A stretch of DNA of 64,000 nucleotides from Rhodocyclus tenuis (GCF_014197755.1 NZ_JACIGE010000004.1:235477-299476); one strand, 5' to 3'. Counted from the stretch's first letter, positions 8,613-19,332 are shown. The notes: generated by a model not told the origin, from the sequence alone. Numbers and translations are program-made.

Positions 8613-9554
8613 TTGACATTCGCTTTCGTATTTCCGGGGCAGGGTTCGCAGTCGGTGGGCATGATGGCCGCCTACGGCGACGCTGCCATCGTCCGTTCAA
8701 CGTTTGCCGAAGCTTCGGCCGCGCTCGGTGAAGACCTCTGGCAACTGGTTGCCGAGGGGCCAGCCGAAGCGCTCGCGCTGACCGTCAACACGCAACCGGT
8801 GATGCTGACCGCCGGCATTGCCGCCTATCGCCTGTGGCTCGAGAAGGGTGGTCGCGAGCCGGCGGTGCTGGCCGGACACAGCCTTGGCGAATACGCCGCG
8901 CTGGTCGCCGCTGGCGTCATCGAGTTCGCCGATGCGGTGCCGTTGGTGCGTTTGCGCGCTGCGGCGATGCAGGAAGCTGTACCGGCCGGAACCGGCGCCA
9001 TGGCGGCGATCCTCGGCCTCGACGACGAAGGAATCAGCGCTGCCTGCGCCGAAGCTGCGGCCGCAGTTGGCGGCGGCGAAGTCGTTGAGGCGGTCAATTT
9101 CAACGCGCCCGGACAGACGGTGATCGCCGGCAACAAAGCCGCGGTCGAAGCCGCCTGCGCGCTGTGCAAGACGCGTGGTGCCAAGCGCGCGGTGCTGCTG
9201 CCGGTCTCGGCACCATTCCATTCTTCGCTGATGCGTCCGGCGGCCGAACGGCTGGCCGTCGGTCTGGCGTCAGTCAAATTTGCCGCGCCGCGCATCCCGG
9301 TAGTCAATAACGTTGATGCGCGCGTCGAAAGCGATCCGGAAGTGATTCGCGCCGCCCTCGTTCGCCAGGCGTGTTCGCCGGTGCGCTGGGTCGACAGCAT
9401 CCGGGCGATCGCCGCGCTTGGCGTCGGCACGATCGCCGAATGCGGTCCGGGCAAGGTTCTCGCCGGTCTGAGCAAGCGATGCGCCGATGGCGTCACGGGG
9501 CTTGCACTTGCCGATCTGGCTGCCATCGAGGCAGCGCTGTCTACGCTGGAGTAA
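8613..9554 (+). CDS. fabD: Malonyl-CoA:ACP transacylase
   Basis: Transfers malonyl from CoA to ACP. Predicted start is TTG at 8613, with GGGGAG about 8 nt upstream; the frame stays open to a TTG at 8562 but that extension is not family-like. The 313-aa product opens LTFAFVFPGQGSQSVGMM, contains the active-site GHSLGEYAALV (Ser about 90), the Arg of LVRLRAAAMQEAVP near 115 and the His of PVSAPFHSSLM near 200, and ends with ECGPGKVLAGL. The non-ATG start is worth noting for annotation. Confidence 0.95.
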   Translation: MTFAFVFPGQGSQSVGMMAAYGDAAIVRSTFAEASAALGEDLWQLVAEGPAEALALTVNTQPVMLTAGIAAYRLWLEKGGREPAVLAGHSLGEYAALVAAGVIEFADAVPLVRLRAAAMQEAVPAGTGAMAAILGLDDEGISAACAEAAAAVGGGEVVEAVNFNAPGQTVIAGNKAAVEAACALCKTRGAKRAVLLPVSAPFHSSLMRPAAERLAVGLASVKFAAPRIPVVNNVDARVESDPEVIRAALVRQACSPVRWVDSIRAIAALGVGTIAECGPGKVLAGLSKRCADGVTGLALADLAAIEAALSTLE

Positions 9555-9560
9555 TTCCCG

Positions 9561-10301
9561 ATGCTCAACGGAAAAGTTGCACTCGTCACCGGCGCTTCGC
9601 GTGGCATCGGTCAGGCCATTGCGCTTGAGCTGGGCCGTCTCGGCGCGACCATCGTCGGTACCGCGACCAGCGAGGAGGGCGCAGCCCGCATCAGTGCCTA
9701 TCTTGCTCTTGCCGGAGTCAAGGGCGAGGGGGCCGTGCTTGAGGTTCGCGACCAGGCACAGATCGAGGCGGTGCTCGGACAGATCGAAAAGACGCATGGC
9801 GCCGTCGGTATTCTGGTCAACAACGCTGGCATCACGCGCGACAATCTGGCCCTGCGCATGAAGGAAGAAGAGTGGGATGCGGTGCTCGACACTAACCTGA
9901 AAGCCGTCTTCCGCCTGTCGAAGGCGGTGATGCGCGGCATGATGAAGGCACGCAACGGGCGCATCATCAACGTGACTTCGGTGGTCGGTCACTCCGGCAA
10001 TCCGGGACAGGCGAACTATTGCGCCGCCAAGGCGGGCGTTGCCGGCATGAGCCGCTCGCTGGCACGCGAACTCGGCAGCCGCAACATTACGGTCAATTGC
10101 GTTGCGCCGGGCCTGATCGCCACCGACATGACGCACGCGCTTGACGAAAAATTGAAAGAGTCGATGCTGGCGGGTATTCCGCTGGCGCGCCTCGGTACTC
10201 CGGGAGACGTGGCGGCAGCGGTCGCCTTCCTGGCATCGCCGGGCGCGGCTTACATTACCGGCACGACGATTCACGTCAACGGTGGCATGGTGATGGAGTA
10301 A
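9561..10301 (+). CDS. fabG: 3-oxoacyl-ACP reductase
   Basis: NADPH-dependent short-chain dehydrogenase reducing 3-oxoacyl-ACP. 246 aa. NADP-binding TGASRGIGQAIA (residues about 12-23), NNAGITRDN near 89, active-site Ser in NVTSVVGHSGNPGQ (about 140) and Y-x3-K as NYCAAKAGV (about 152-157). Six bp after fabD. The C-terminus TIHVNGGMVM is classic FabG. Confidence 0.97.
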   Translation: MLNGKVALVTGASRGIGQAIALELGRLGATIVGTATSEEGAARISAYLALAGVKGEGAVLEVRDQAQIEAVLGQIEKTHGAVGILVNNAGITRDNLALRMKEEEWDAVLDTNLKAVFRLSKAVMRGMMKARNGRIINVTSVVGHSGNPGQANYCAAKAGVAGMSRSLARELGSRNITVNCVAPGLIATDMTHALDEKLKESMLAGIPLARLGTPGDVAAAVAFLASPGAAYITGTTIHVNGGMVME

Positions 10302-10328
10302 AAGGTGTTGTGGACGGCCGGTGAGCAT

Positions 10329-10357
10329 TTGGTGCGCGTCGGTCGATTTGGTAGAAT
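10329..10357 (+). promoter_or_regulatory. Predicted sigma-70 promoter of acpP
   Basis: TTGGTG, a 17-bp spacer, then TAGAAT, ending 45 bp before the acpP ATG. acpP is expressed much more strongly than its neighbours in bacteria generally, and an own promoter fits. Predicted from sequence only. Confidence 0.5.
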
Positions 10358-10402
10358 GCTGCGGTTTGATTCAAACCGGCAATCAGGGAAGGAGCCCTAA
10401 AA

Positions 10403-10639
10403 ATGGAAAACATTGAACAGCGCGTCAAGAAGATCGTTGCCGAACAACTCGGTGTGAATGAGGCTGACATCAAGAACGAATCCTCGTTCGTTGACGATCT
10501 CGGTGCAGACTCGCTGGATACGGTTGAACTGGTGATGGCGCTCGAAGAAGAATTCGAGTGTGAGATTCCCGACGAAGAAGCCGAGAAGATCACGACGGTT
10601 CAGCAAGCCATCGACTACGTCGTCGCTCACCCGAAGTAA
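10403..10639 (+). CDS. acpP: Acyl carrier protein
   Basis: 78-aa acidic carrier protein of fatty-acid synthesis. The phosphopantetheine attachment Ser is Ser37 in [16 protein letters not shown]. Strong ribosome site (GGAAGGAGC) before ATG. Placed between fabG and fabF as in E. coli. The AcpS that activates it is encoded at 24272 in the same window. Confidence 0.98.
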   Translation: MENIEQRVKKIVAEQLGVNEADIKNESSFVDDLGADSLDTVELVMALEEEFECEIPDEEAEKITTVQQAIDYVVAHPK

Positions 10640-10646
10640 TTGTTGT

Positions 10647-10665
10647 TGCGGGGAAATTTCCCGCA
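10647..10665 (+). terminator. Hairpin just downstream of acpP
   Basis: TGCGGG (10647-10652) pairs with CCCGCA (10660-10665) around GAAATTT, 8 nt after the acpP stop. There is no T-run, so it looks more like a 3'-end stabilising or processing hairpin than an intrinsic terminator. Confidence 0.4.
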
Positions 10666-10843
10666 GTCTCGAAGCCGGGCCGGCTCTGTTCCGAGTGGCA
10701 GGTCCGGTTGCCGGCTTAGCCGGCTTTGCATCGCGCGGACCGGTTTCTGGTGGATTATTTTCGGCAGATCCGCATCCGGCTGATTCATTTCATGTACCGT
10801 GCGCAGCAGTGTCCGGTCGTCCATTTTTTTCCGGGAGCAGAAG

Positions 10844-12082
10844 TTGACGCGCCGAAGAGTAGTCATTACTGGCCTTGGTATCGTTTCTCCGGTCGGCAAC
10901 TCCGTCGACGAGGCATGGCAGAACATTGTCGCCGGACGCTCGGGTATTGATCACATCAAGAGCTTCGACACGGCAAACTTTCCGGTAAAGATTGCCGGCG
11001 AGGTCAAGGGCTTCGACGTCTCCGAATACATCGCGCCGAAAGATGCGCGGCGGATGGATACTTTCATTCACTACGGGCTGGCGGCCGGTGTGCAGGCGAT
11101 CCGCGATGCCGGTCTGGTGGCGCACCCCGATGACGCGGAGCGCTTTGGCGTCGCTATCGGTTCGGGTATCGGTGGCCTGCCGCTGATCGAGTCGACGCAC
11201 GACGACTATCTCGGCGGCGGTGTACGCAAGGTTTCGCCGTTCTTCGTTCCCGGTTCGATCATCAACATGATCTCGGGCAACCTGTCGATCATGTACGGCT
11301 ACAAGGGTCCGAACATCTCGCTGGTCACCGCCTGCAGCACCGGTACGCACAGCATTGGTGAAGCGGCGCGCATCATCGAGTACGGCGACGCCGACGTGAT
11401 GATCGCCGGTGGTGCCGAATCGACGGTGTCGCCGCTCGGCCTCGGTGGTTTCTGTGCCGCACGCGCGCTGTCGACGCGCAACGACGATCCGGCGACGGCG
11501 AGTCGCCCGTGGGATCGCGACCGCGACGGCTTTGTTCTCGGCGAAGGTGCCGGCGTTGTCGTGCTCGAAGAATTCGAACGTGCGCGCGCTCGTGGCGCTC
11601 GTATTTACGGCGAACTCGTCGGTTATGGCCGTAGCGCCGACGCGCACCATATCACCGCGCCCTGTGACGACGGCGAGGGTGCTGCACGCTGTATGCTGGC
11701 CGCGCTGCGCAATGCCGGACTCAATCCCGGTGACGTGCAATACCTCAACGCACACGGCACCTCGACGCCGCTCGGCGATCTCGCCGAGACGATCGCCGTC
11801 AAGCGTGCCTTCGGTGATTACGCCGGGAAACTGGTGGTCAATTCGACCAAGTCGATGACCGGGCACCTGCTCGGTGCCGCCGGTGGCATCGAGGCGGTGT
11901 TCTCGACACTCGCGATCTATCACCAGATCTCGCCGCCGACGATCAACATCTTCAACCAGGATGAGCGTTGCGGCCTCGATTATTGCGCCAACGAGGCGCG
12001 GTCGATGCCGATCGACGTGGCGCTGTCGAACTCCTTCGGCTTTGGTGGCACCAACGGAACGGTGGTCATCCGGCGGATCTGA
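10844..12082 (+). CDS. fabF: 3-oxoacyl-ACP synthase II (KAS II)
   Basis: Elongates acyl-ACP with malonyl-ACP. Predicted start is TTG at 10844 (CGGGAGCAGAAG upstream), giving 412 aa beginning LTRRRVVITGLGIVSPVG, the family N-terminus; an open extension to 10799 is not conserved-looking. Catalytic Cys164 in VTACSTGTHSIG, His in NAHGTSTPLGD (about 304) and His in KSMTGHLLGAAG (about 341). The C-terminus ALSNSFGFGGTNGTVV is typical. Confidence 0.96.
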   Translation: MTRRRVVITGLGIVSPVGNSVDEAWQNIVAGRSGIDHIKSFDTANFPVKIAGEVKGFDVSEYIAPKDARRMDTFIHYGLAAGVQAIRDAGLVAHPDDAERFGVAIGSGIGGLPLIESTHDDYLGGGVRKVSPFFVPGSIINMISGNLSIMYGYKGPNISLVTACSTGTHSIGEAARIIEYGDADVMIAGGAESTVSPLGLGGFCAARALSTRNDDPATASRPWDRDRDGFVLGEGAGVVVLEEFERARARGARIYGELVGYGRSADAHHITAPCDDGEGAARCMLAALRNAGLNPGDVQYLNAHGTSTPLGDLAETIAVKRAFGDYAGKLVVNSTKSMTGHLLGAAGGIEAVFSTLAIYHQISPPTINIFNQDERCGLDYCANEARSMPIDVALSNSFGFGGTNGTVVIRRI

Positions 12083-12094
12083 TCCGCAGACGGC

Positions 12095-12131
12095 CCCTTG
12101 CACCATCGACGCTGCTTCGATGGTGCAAGGG
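12095..12131. repeat. Near-perfect inverted repeat over the start of the YgfX-like gene
   Basis: CCCTTGCACCATCGA (12095-12109) and TCGATGGTGCAAGGG (12117-12131) are exact reverse complements around a 7-nt loop; GG/CC pairs extend the stem beyond a single bulged C. The ATG of the next gene is within the right arm. No T-run follows on either strand. It may end or attenuate the fabF transcript, or control translation of the next gene. Confidence 0.85.
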
Positions 12132-12575
12132 CCGAGCATCGTTCGGCTGCGCTCTTCGCGCAGCCTGCTCGTCTTCCTGACGGCATTTCATTGCCTCGCC
12201 GCGCTCAGCCTCTGGGCGCCCGCGTGGTCCATCTGGCTGGCGCTCTTGCTCAACGCGCTTGTTGGTCTGTCGCTGTGGCGCAGCACCCGGTCAGCGGACA
12301 TCTCGGCCTTGCGTCTGGAAGCCAGTGGCCAGTTGTCGGTTGCCGACGCTTCGGGTGTGTGGCAAAGCGGCAAGGTGTCGCCAGACAGCGCCGTTCTACC
12401 GTTCCTGATCGTGCTTCGATGGTGCGGCCCGACGAGCGAGTCAGCGACGGTTGCTCGGCGCAGCCTGCGCACCCTGGTCCTGCCGGCCGACGCCCTGGTG
12501 GACGCCAGCCAGTTCCGCACATTGAGCGTCTGGCTGCGCTGGCGCGCCGGCGCTAGCGGCGCAAGGAACGCCTGA
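12120..12575 (+). CDS. YgfX/CptA-like inner-membrane protein
   Basis: 151-aa protein. Two hydrophobic segments at about residues 16-32 and 36-52 ([34 protein letters not shown]) form a helical hairpin, followed by a cytoplasmic part with [15 protein letters not shown] and the C-terminal [20 protein letters not shown]. This build and the LPDAL-x5-FRxLRVWL-like ending match the YgfX family, which in E. coli is paired with SdhE. No sdhE is adjacent here. ATG at 12120 lies within a long hairpin and has no obvious ribosome site. Overlaps nadB by 23 bp at convergent 3' ends. Family assignment is by pattern and is moderate. Confidence 0.65.
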   Translation: MVQGPSIVRLRSSRSLLVFLTAFHCLAALSLWAPAWSIWLALLLNALVGLSLWRSTRSADISALRLEASGQLSVADASGVWQSGKVSPDSAVLPFLIVLRWCGPTSESATVARRSLRTLVLPADALVDASQFRTLSVWLRWRAGASGARNA

Positions 12576-14130
12576 GGATCGTCGGCCTCGCTTGCGGCAA
12601 CAGGTCGGGGTAGTCGCGGCTGTAGTGCAATCCGCGGCTCTCGTGGCGACGCAGGGCGCAACGCACGATCAGGTCGGCCGTGACGACGAGGTTGCGCAAC
12701 TCGATCAGATCGTGGCTGACGCGGAAGTTCGAATAAAACTCTTCAATCTCGTTTTTGAGCAGGCGGATGCGGTGCTGCGCGCGTTGCAGGCGCTTGGTCG
12801 TGCGCACGATGCCGACGTAGTCCCACATGAAGCGGCGCAGTTCGTCCCAGTTGTGGGCAATGACGATTTCCTCGTCCGGATCGCCGACACGACTGGCGTC
12901 CCAGGCCGGCAGTGCAGGGATCGACAGCTTGCCTTGCGCGAGGATGTCCTGCACCGCGGCTTGCGAGAAGACCAGGCACTCGAGCAGCGAGTTGCTGGCC
13001 AGTCGGTTGGCGCCGTGCAGTCCGGTGCACGAGGCCTCGCCCGCGGCATAGAGGCCGGGCAGGTCGGTGCGTGCGTGCAGGTCGGTGACAATGCCACCGC
13101 AGGTGTAGTGGGCTGCCGGGACGACCGGGATGGGCGCACGCGTGATGTCGATACCCAGTTCCAGGCAGCGCGCGAGGATGTTCGGGAAATGCTCGCTGAG
13201 AAAAGCCGCCGGTTTGTGCGAGATATCGAGGTAGACGCAATCGAGGCCGCGTTTCTTCATCTCGAAGTCGATCGCGCGGGCGACGACGTCGCGCGGCGCC
13301 AGTTCGGCGCGGGGGTCGTGCGCCGGCATGAAACGCGTGCCGTCGGGTAGGCGCAGCAGGCCACCTTCGCCGCGTACCGCCTCGGAGATGAGGAAGGACT
13401 TGGCCTGCGGGTGATACAGACAGGTCGGATGAAACTGGATGAACTCCATGTTGGCGACGCGACAGCCTGCGCGCCAGGCCATGGCGATGCCGTCGCCGGT
13501 CGAGGTGTCCGGGTTGGTCGTATACAGATAGACCTTGCCGGCGCCGCCGGTTGCGATCAGCGTGTGTGGCGCGCCGACGGTGACGACTTCGCCACTTTCG
13601 GTATTCAGCACATAAGCACCGTAGCAGCGGTTTTCGCCGAGCCCGAGTTTGCCGCCGGTGATCAGGTCGATCGCGATGTGGTTTTCAAGGATCGTGATGT
13701 TCGGGTGGCGGCGAAGCTTCGGCGTCAGTGTTTCCTGGACGGCGAGGCCGGTGGCGTCGGCAACGTGGATGACGCGGCGGGCGCTATGGCCACCCTCGCG
13801 CGTCAGGTGGTAGCCCTTTTCGTCGCGCGAGAAAGGGACGCCTTGCTCGATCAGCCAGTCGATCGCCACGCGGCCGTTCTCGACGACGAAGCGCGTCGCC
13901 TTGGCGTCGTTGAGATCGGCGCCAGCGGTGAAAGTGTCGCGGATGTGTGCCTCGATCGAGTCGCGGCTGTCGAGCACTGCGGCGATGCCGCCCTGGGCCC
14001 AGCTGGAAGCGCTATCTTCGAGCGTGCGTTTGCTGATGACGGCAACGCGATGGGTCTCGGCCAGCCGCAGCGCCGCCGATTGTCCGGCAAGGCCGCTGCC
14101 GATGATGAGTACGTCGAAGCGAAGCGCCAC
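12553..14130 (-). CDS. nadB: L-aspartate oxidase
   Basis: FAD enzyme oxidising L-aspartate to iminoaspartate, the first step of NAD synthesis (with NadA). 525 aa. FAD-binding [14 protein letters not shown] near residues 11-25, [12 protein letters not shown] near 42, [17 protein letters not shown] near 113, [21 protein letters not shown] near 193, and [10 protein letters not shown] plus [21 protein letters not shown] near 340-380, all characteristic of NadB rather than of succinate dehydrogenase. The long C-terminal helical domain is present. Divergent from rpoE, as in E. coli. Confidence 0.96.
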   Translation of the reverse strand: MALRFDVLIIGSGLAGQSAALRLAETHRVAVISKRTLEDSASSWAQGGIAAVLDSRDSIEAHIRDTFTAGADLNDAKATRFVVENGRVAIDWLIEQGVPFSRDEKGYHLTREGGHSARRVIHVADATGLAVQETLTPKLRRHPNITILENHIAIDLITGGKLGLGENRCYGAYVLNTESGEVVTVGAPHTLIATGGAGKVYLYTTNPDTSTGDGIAMAWRAGCRVANMEFIQFHPTCLYHPQAKSFLISEAVRGEGGLLRLPDGTRFMPAHDPRAELAPRDVVARAIDFEMKKRGLDCVYLDISHKPAAFLSEHFPNILARCLELGIDITRAPIPVVPAAHYTCGGIVTDLHARTDLPGLYAAGEASCTGLHGANRLASNSLLECLVFSQAAVQDILAQGKLSIPALPAWDASRVGDPDEEIVIAHNWDELRRFMWDYVGIVRTTKRLQRAQHRIRLLKNEIEEFYSNFRVSHDLIELRNLVVTADLIVRCALRRHESRGLHYSRDYPDLLPQARPTILRRSLRR

Positions 14131-14330
14131 TTGACAGGCTCCGTCGAAAAAAGGGTGAAAACTATAGCACGCTGGCGCCGGCAGGGGCGCGGCCTTCCTT
14201 GACCTGGCTTCATTCCCGTGCGCATGTCGGCAGCTTGCCCGGATTTATGCCAATATCAAATTCTCGGCCGGGCAGGGAGGTTGCGATATACTCATCCGTA
14301 TCGATGCTTGTTTTCGGGGATTCAAAAGGC

Positions 14331-14930
14331 ATGAGCGAACGCGAAACAGACCAGAAATTGGTCGAACGCGCACAAGGCGGCGACAAATATGCATTCGATA
14401 TCTTAGTCGCCAAGTACCAGCGCAAGCTGGGGCGTCTGCTTTCGCGCTTCATTCGCGATCAGGCGGAAGTCGAGGATGTCGCCCAGGAGGCGTTCATCAA
14501 GGCCTATCGGGCCTTGCCGTCGTTTCGTGGTGACAGTGCCTTTTACACTTGGCTCTACCGGATCGGCATCAATACCGCCAAGAATTACCTCGTTGCGCAA
14601 GGCCGGCGGGCGCCGACCTCGACCGGATTCGATTCCGAAGAGGCTGAAGGCTTTGACGATGCTGATCAGTTGCGCGACATCAATACGCCGGAAAGCCTGT
14701 TGCAGTCGAAGCAGGTTGGCGAGACCGTCAACGCCGCCATGGAGGCTCTGCCCGACGAGTTGCGCACGGCGATCGTGCTGCGCGAGCTCGAAGGACTGAG
14801 CTACGAGGAAATCGCCGTAGCGATGGGCTGTCCGATCGGTACCGTGCGCTCGCGCATCTTCCGCGCCCGCGAATCAGTGGCGGCGCGCCTGCGGCCGCTG
14901 CTGGCAACGGCGCCCGACCGTCGCTGGTAA
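14331..14930 (+). CDS. rpoE: RNA polymerase sigma factor RpoE (sigma-24, ECF)
   Basis: Extracytoplasmic-stress sigma factor. ATG at 14331 gives 199 aa starting MSERETDQKLVERAQGGDKY; the upstream in-frame extension is not homologous. Region 2 is visible as DILVAKYQRKLGRLLSRFIR, AEVEDVAQEAFIKAYRAL and FYTWLYRIGINTAKNYL; region 4 as LPDELRTAIVLRELEGLSYE and IAVAMGCPIGTVRSRIFRAR (helix-turn-helix). The nadB-rpoE divergent arrangement matches E. coli. Unusually, rseC follows after only 35 bp, with no rseA or rseB between. Confidence 0.95.
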   Translation: MSERETDQKLVERAQGGDKYAFDILVAKYQRKLGRLLSRFIRDQAEVEDVAQEAFIKAYRALPSFRGDSAFYTWLYRIGINTAKNYLVAQGRRAPTSTGFDSEEAEGFDDADQLRDINTPESLLQSKQVGETVNAAMEALPDELRTAIVLRELEGLSYEEIAVAMGCPIGTVRSRIFRARESVAARLRPLLATAPDRRW

Positions 14931-14965
14931 TCGCCACCGGCAGCAGAGAAGGGTGGAAACTGACC

Positions 14966-15415
14966 ATGCACGAAGCCAGCGGAACCATCGTTGCCCTTGA
15001 TGGCGACTTCGCCATCGTTCGTCTCGAAGCGAGCGGCGGCTGCGGTCGTTGCCATGAACCCGGCGGTTGCGGCGGCGGCGCGAACATCGGACGAATGCTC
15101 TGCAGCAGCGAGTCGCGCGACTTTCGTGCGCTCAATCCCGAGTGTGTTCCGGTGGGGGCCAGCATCCGCCTGGCGATTGCCGATGGCGCGGTTCGCCGCA
15201 GCGCCGTGCTCGCCTACGGCATTCCCCTCGTCGCGCTGTTCGCCGGCGCACTGGCCGGAGGCGCACTCGCCGGTGAGGCTGGCAGCATCGGCGGCGCCTT
15301 GGCGGGAATCGTCGCGGGCTGGTTCGTCCTGCGCCGCGACCGCAAGGTTTCCGCAGCCGATCCGGCGATGCAGCCGGTGATCCGGCCGGCTTCGGCTGCC
15401 GGACGCGCGGCCTGA
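14966..15415 (+). CDS. rseC: RseC/MucC-family sigma-E regulator
   Basis: 149-aa inner-membrane protein. The N-terminal domain has a Cys-rich loop (GGCGRCHEPGGCGGG, residues about 25-39, and a further CSS near 46), and two membrane helices follow (about 82-100 and 105-121, AVLAYGIPLVALFAGAL and GGALAGIVAGWFVL). RseC/MucC proteins modulate the sigma-E pathway and relate to the Rsx/Rnf SoxR-reducing system. It lies between rpoE and degP. Ribosome site AGAAGGGTGG precedes ATG. Confidence 0.85.
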   Translation: MHEASGTIVALDGDFAIVRLEASGGCGRCHEPGGCGGGANIGRMLCSSESRDFRALNPECVPVGASIRLAIADGAVRRSAVLAYGIPLVALFAGALAGGALAGEAGSIGGALAGIVAGWFVLRRDRKVSAADPAMQPVIRPASAAGRAA

Positions 15416-15461
15416 CTGAAGGCTGCGGGCGGCATCGGCGGCCCTGTTTCTGCCGGGCTGC

Positions 15462-15488
15462 GGGCAAGGAGTCTTGCCCTTGAGTTTC
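15462..15488 (+). terminator. Weak terminator-like hairpin before degP
   Basis: GGGCAAG (15462-15468), loop GAGT, CTTGCCC (15473-15479), then TTGAGTTT. The T-tract is poor, so read-through into degP is likely. Confidence 0.4.
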
Positions 15489-15550
15489 CGAGTTTCGGCC
15501 GTATTGTCGACGGAGCGTCTTTCAGTCCAGATCAGGAGGTAGTGCTGCTT

Positions 15551-16993
15551 ATGAAAAAACTTCTCGCAGCGTTTCTTTTCTTCTCTGTTTCCTTTGTCGC
15601 CCAGGCGCAGACCAGAGGTTTGCCCGATTTCACCGAACTGGTCGAGAAACAGGGAGCTGCCGTCGTCAATATCAGCACGACGCAGATCGTCCGCGGCAAC
15701 GCGCGCGGTGCGCAGGTCTTCCCGTTTGACGACGATGACCCGATGGCGGATCTGTTCCGCCGTTTCATGCCGAATCCGCACGGCGGTCTTGGCTCGCCCG
15801 GGGGGGCGCGTGAATTCGAAAGCCGCTCGCTCGGCTCCGGATTCATCGTCAGTGCCGACGGTTACATCCTGACCAATGCCCACGTCGTCGATTCGGCAGA
15901 CGAGATCGCGGTCAAGCTGACCGACAAGCGCGAATTCAAGGCGCGCGTCATCGGTGCCGACAAGCGTACCGACGTGGCGCTGATCAAGATCGACGCCGGC
16001 GGCCTGCCGGTCGTCCGCCTCGGTGATCCGAGCGCCTTGCGCGTCGGCGAATGGGTCGTCGCCATCGGCTCGCCCTTCGGTTTCGAGAACAGCGTCACTG
16101 CCGGTATCGTCAGTGCCAAGGGGCGTTCGCTGCCGCAGGAAAACCTCGTTCCCTTCATCCAGACCGACGTCGCCATCAATCCGGGTAACTCCGGTGGTCC
16201 GCTGTTCAACATGAAGGGCGAGGTCGTCGGCATCAACTCGCAGATTTACAGCCGGTCGGGCGGCTTCATGGGAATTTCCTTCGCCATTCCGATCGACGTG
16301 GCCATGGACGTGCAGGCGCAACTGAAGTCGACCGGCAAGGTCAGCCGCGGACGTCTCGGCGTCGTCATCCAGGAAGTGAGCAAGGATCTCGCCGATTCCT
16401 TCGGTTTGTCGAAGGCGCAAGGCGCTGCCGTCAGTGCGGTGGAGAAGGGCGGTCCGGCCGACAAGGCGGGGATCGAGGCGGGTGACGTCATCCTCAAGTT
16501 CGAGGGACGGCCGGTGATCAGTTCCGGCGATCTGCCGCGCGTCGTCGGCTCGGTCAAGCCGGGAACGCGTGTCACCGTGCAGGTCTGGCGCAAGGGCGCG
16601 GCGCGCGATATCGCCGTCACCGTCGGTGAAACGGCGGAAGAGAAGGTCGCCGTTCGTCCCGGTCGCAAAGGCGCGCAAGCCGATTCGCCGAACAACCGTT
16701 ACGGGCTCGGTGTTAGCGAACTGACGCCCGAACAGAGGCGCGAGTTGAAGATCGGCGGCGGCTTGCTGGTCGAGGAGGTGCGCGGCAATCTGGCGCGCGC
16801 CGACCTGCGTCCCGGCGACATCTTGCTGGCGATCATCGCGCGCGGCGTCACCACTGAACTGAAGACGGTCGACCAGTTCAACAAGCTGCTCGGTCAGCTT
16901 GAACGCAATGCCGGCATCACCCTGCTGGTGCGGCGTGGCGAACTGCAGACTTTCGTTACCATCAAACCACCGGCCGAGCGCAAGAACGACTGA
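15551..16993 (+). CDS. degP: Periplasmic serine protease DegP/MucD
   Basis: HtrA-family protease/chaperone of envelope quality control, normally under sigma-E. ATG at 15551 (AGGAGGT 10 nt upstream) gives 480 aa with a signal peptide MKKLLAAFLFFSVSFVAQAQ. Catalytic triad: His in LTNAHVVDSADE (about 114), Asp in KRTDVALIKID (about 144) and Ser in NPGNSGGPLFN (about 217). Two PDZ domains follow (RGRLGVVIQEVS onward near 270, and RYGLGVSEL near 385). The linker before the protease domain has FPFDDDDPMADLFRRF. Following rpoE-rseC it is the MucD-type member. Translationally close to the next gene (1-bp gap). Confidence 0.95.
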   Translation: MKKLLAAFLFFSVSFVAQAQTRGLPDFTELVEKQGAAVVNISTTQIVRGNARGAQVFPFDDDDPMADLFRRFMPNPHGGLGSPGGAREFESRSLGSGFIVSADGYILTNAHVVDSADEIAVKLTDKREFKARVIGADKRTDVALIKIDAGGLPVVRLGDPSALRVGEWVVAIGSPFGFENSVTAGIVSAKGRSLPQENLVPFIQTDVAINPGNSGGPLFNMKGEVVGINSQIYSRSGGFMGISFAIPIDVAMDVQAQLKSTGKVSRGRLGVVIQEVSKDLADSFGLSKAQGAAVSAVEKGGPADKAGIEAGDVILKFEGRPVISSGDLPRVVGSVKPGTRVTVQVWRKGAARDIAVTVGETAEEKVAVRPGRKGAQADSPNNRYGLGVSELTPEQRRELKIGGGLLVEEVRGNLARADLRPGDILLAIIARGVTTELKTVDQFNKLLGQLERNAGITLLVRRGELQTFVTIKPPAERKND

Positions 16994-16994
16994 A

Positions 16995-17255
16995 ATGGCT
17001 GCACCGATCTGCCTGACGCTGCTTTCACGTAGCTACTGTCACCTCTGCCACGACATGGAAGTGGCGCTGGTGCCCTTGGCCGGCGAGTTCGGCGTCGATG
17101 TCGAAGTGCTCGACGTCGACGCCGATGAGTCGCTGGTCGCGCAATATGACGAACTGGTGCCGGTTCTGCTGCACCAGGGGCGCGAACTTTGTCACTATCA
17201 CCTTGATACTGCCTTGGTTCGCGCCTATCTTGCCGGGCTGGCAGCAAAGGTCTGA
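16995..17255 (+). CDS. Glutaredoxin-like protein (DUF836 type)
   Basis: 86-aa thioredoxin-fold protein starting MAAPICLTLLSRSYCHLCHD, with an N-terminal C-x2-C (CHLC, residues 15-18), the DVDADESLVAQYDELVPVLL segment carrying the cis-Pro, and a C-terminal helix. This matches the small glutaredoxin-like family often found between degP/mucD and lepA in betaproteobacteria. Cytosolic (no signal). Starts 1 bp after the degP stop, so co-translated. Target disulfide unknown. Confidence 0.85.
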   Translation: MAAPICLTLLSRSYCHLCHDMEVALVPLAGEFGVDVEVLDVDADESLVAQYDELVPVLLHQGRELCHYHLDTALVRAYLAGLAAKV

Positions 17256-17281
17256 CCGCCAGCCTGGGCGCTAAATCGCGG

Positions 17282-17287
17282 TATAAT
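17282..17287 (+). promoter_or_regulatory. Candidate -10 box upstream of lepA
   Basis: A perfect TATAAT, but no good -35 hexamer 16-18 bp upstream (CCAGCC-like). It would give a lepA leader of about 235 nt containing the inverted repeat at 17480-17498. Confidence 0.3.
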
Positions 17288-17479
17288 CCGCCGCCACTCT
17301 CCGCTCGCTTCGCGCGCCGGCCGCCGCCTTCATGGCCTGAACGAAGCCGTTCCCGGTGCCGTCTCCAAAACGTTCCAGCCTAGTCTTGCCGGGTCCGGCG
17401 GCGCACTCCGGCGTGTCGCGGCGAATATCGTTGCCGTGCAGCGATTACGAGAAAATAACATAAACGAATTAATGAGTTG

Positions 17480-17498
17480 TGACTTTTGCTTAAAGTCA
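17480..17498. repeat. Inverted repeat in the lepA leader
   Basis: TGACTTT and AAAGTCA are exact arms around a TGCTT loop, 28 bp before the lepA ATG. Could be an RNA hairpin in the leader or an operator; no T-run follows. Confidence 0.45.
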
Positions 17499-17526
17499 TT
17501 TCTCGAAATTGAAAACGACAGGACGC

Positions 17527-19320
<1,794 letters not shown>

Positions 19321-19332
19321 CGGAGTCGTGTT

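Noticed and set aside
7450..8700. 416-aa minus-strand frame
   Set aside because: Antisense of fabH and flanks, no recognisable domain.
10711..10730. GCCGGC repeats upstream of fabF
   Set aside because: Short self-complementary GC words expected by chance in this composition; no T-run or conserved spacing.
10790..12139. 449-aa minus-strand frame
   Set aside because: Antisense of fabF; FabF motifs are all on the plus strand.
15800..15806. G7 tract in degP as a phase-variation site
   Set aside because: Short tract within a housekeeping protease; ordinary for this GC content.
14801..16678. 625-aa minus-strand frame
   Set aside because: Antisense of rseC and degP; highly biased composition and no homologous motif.
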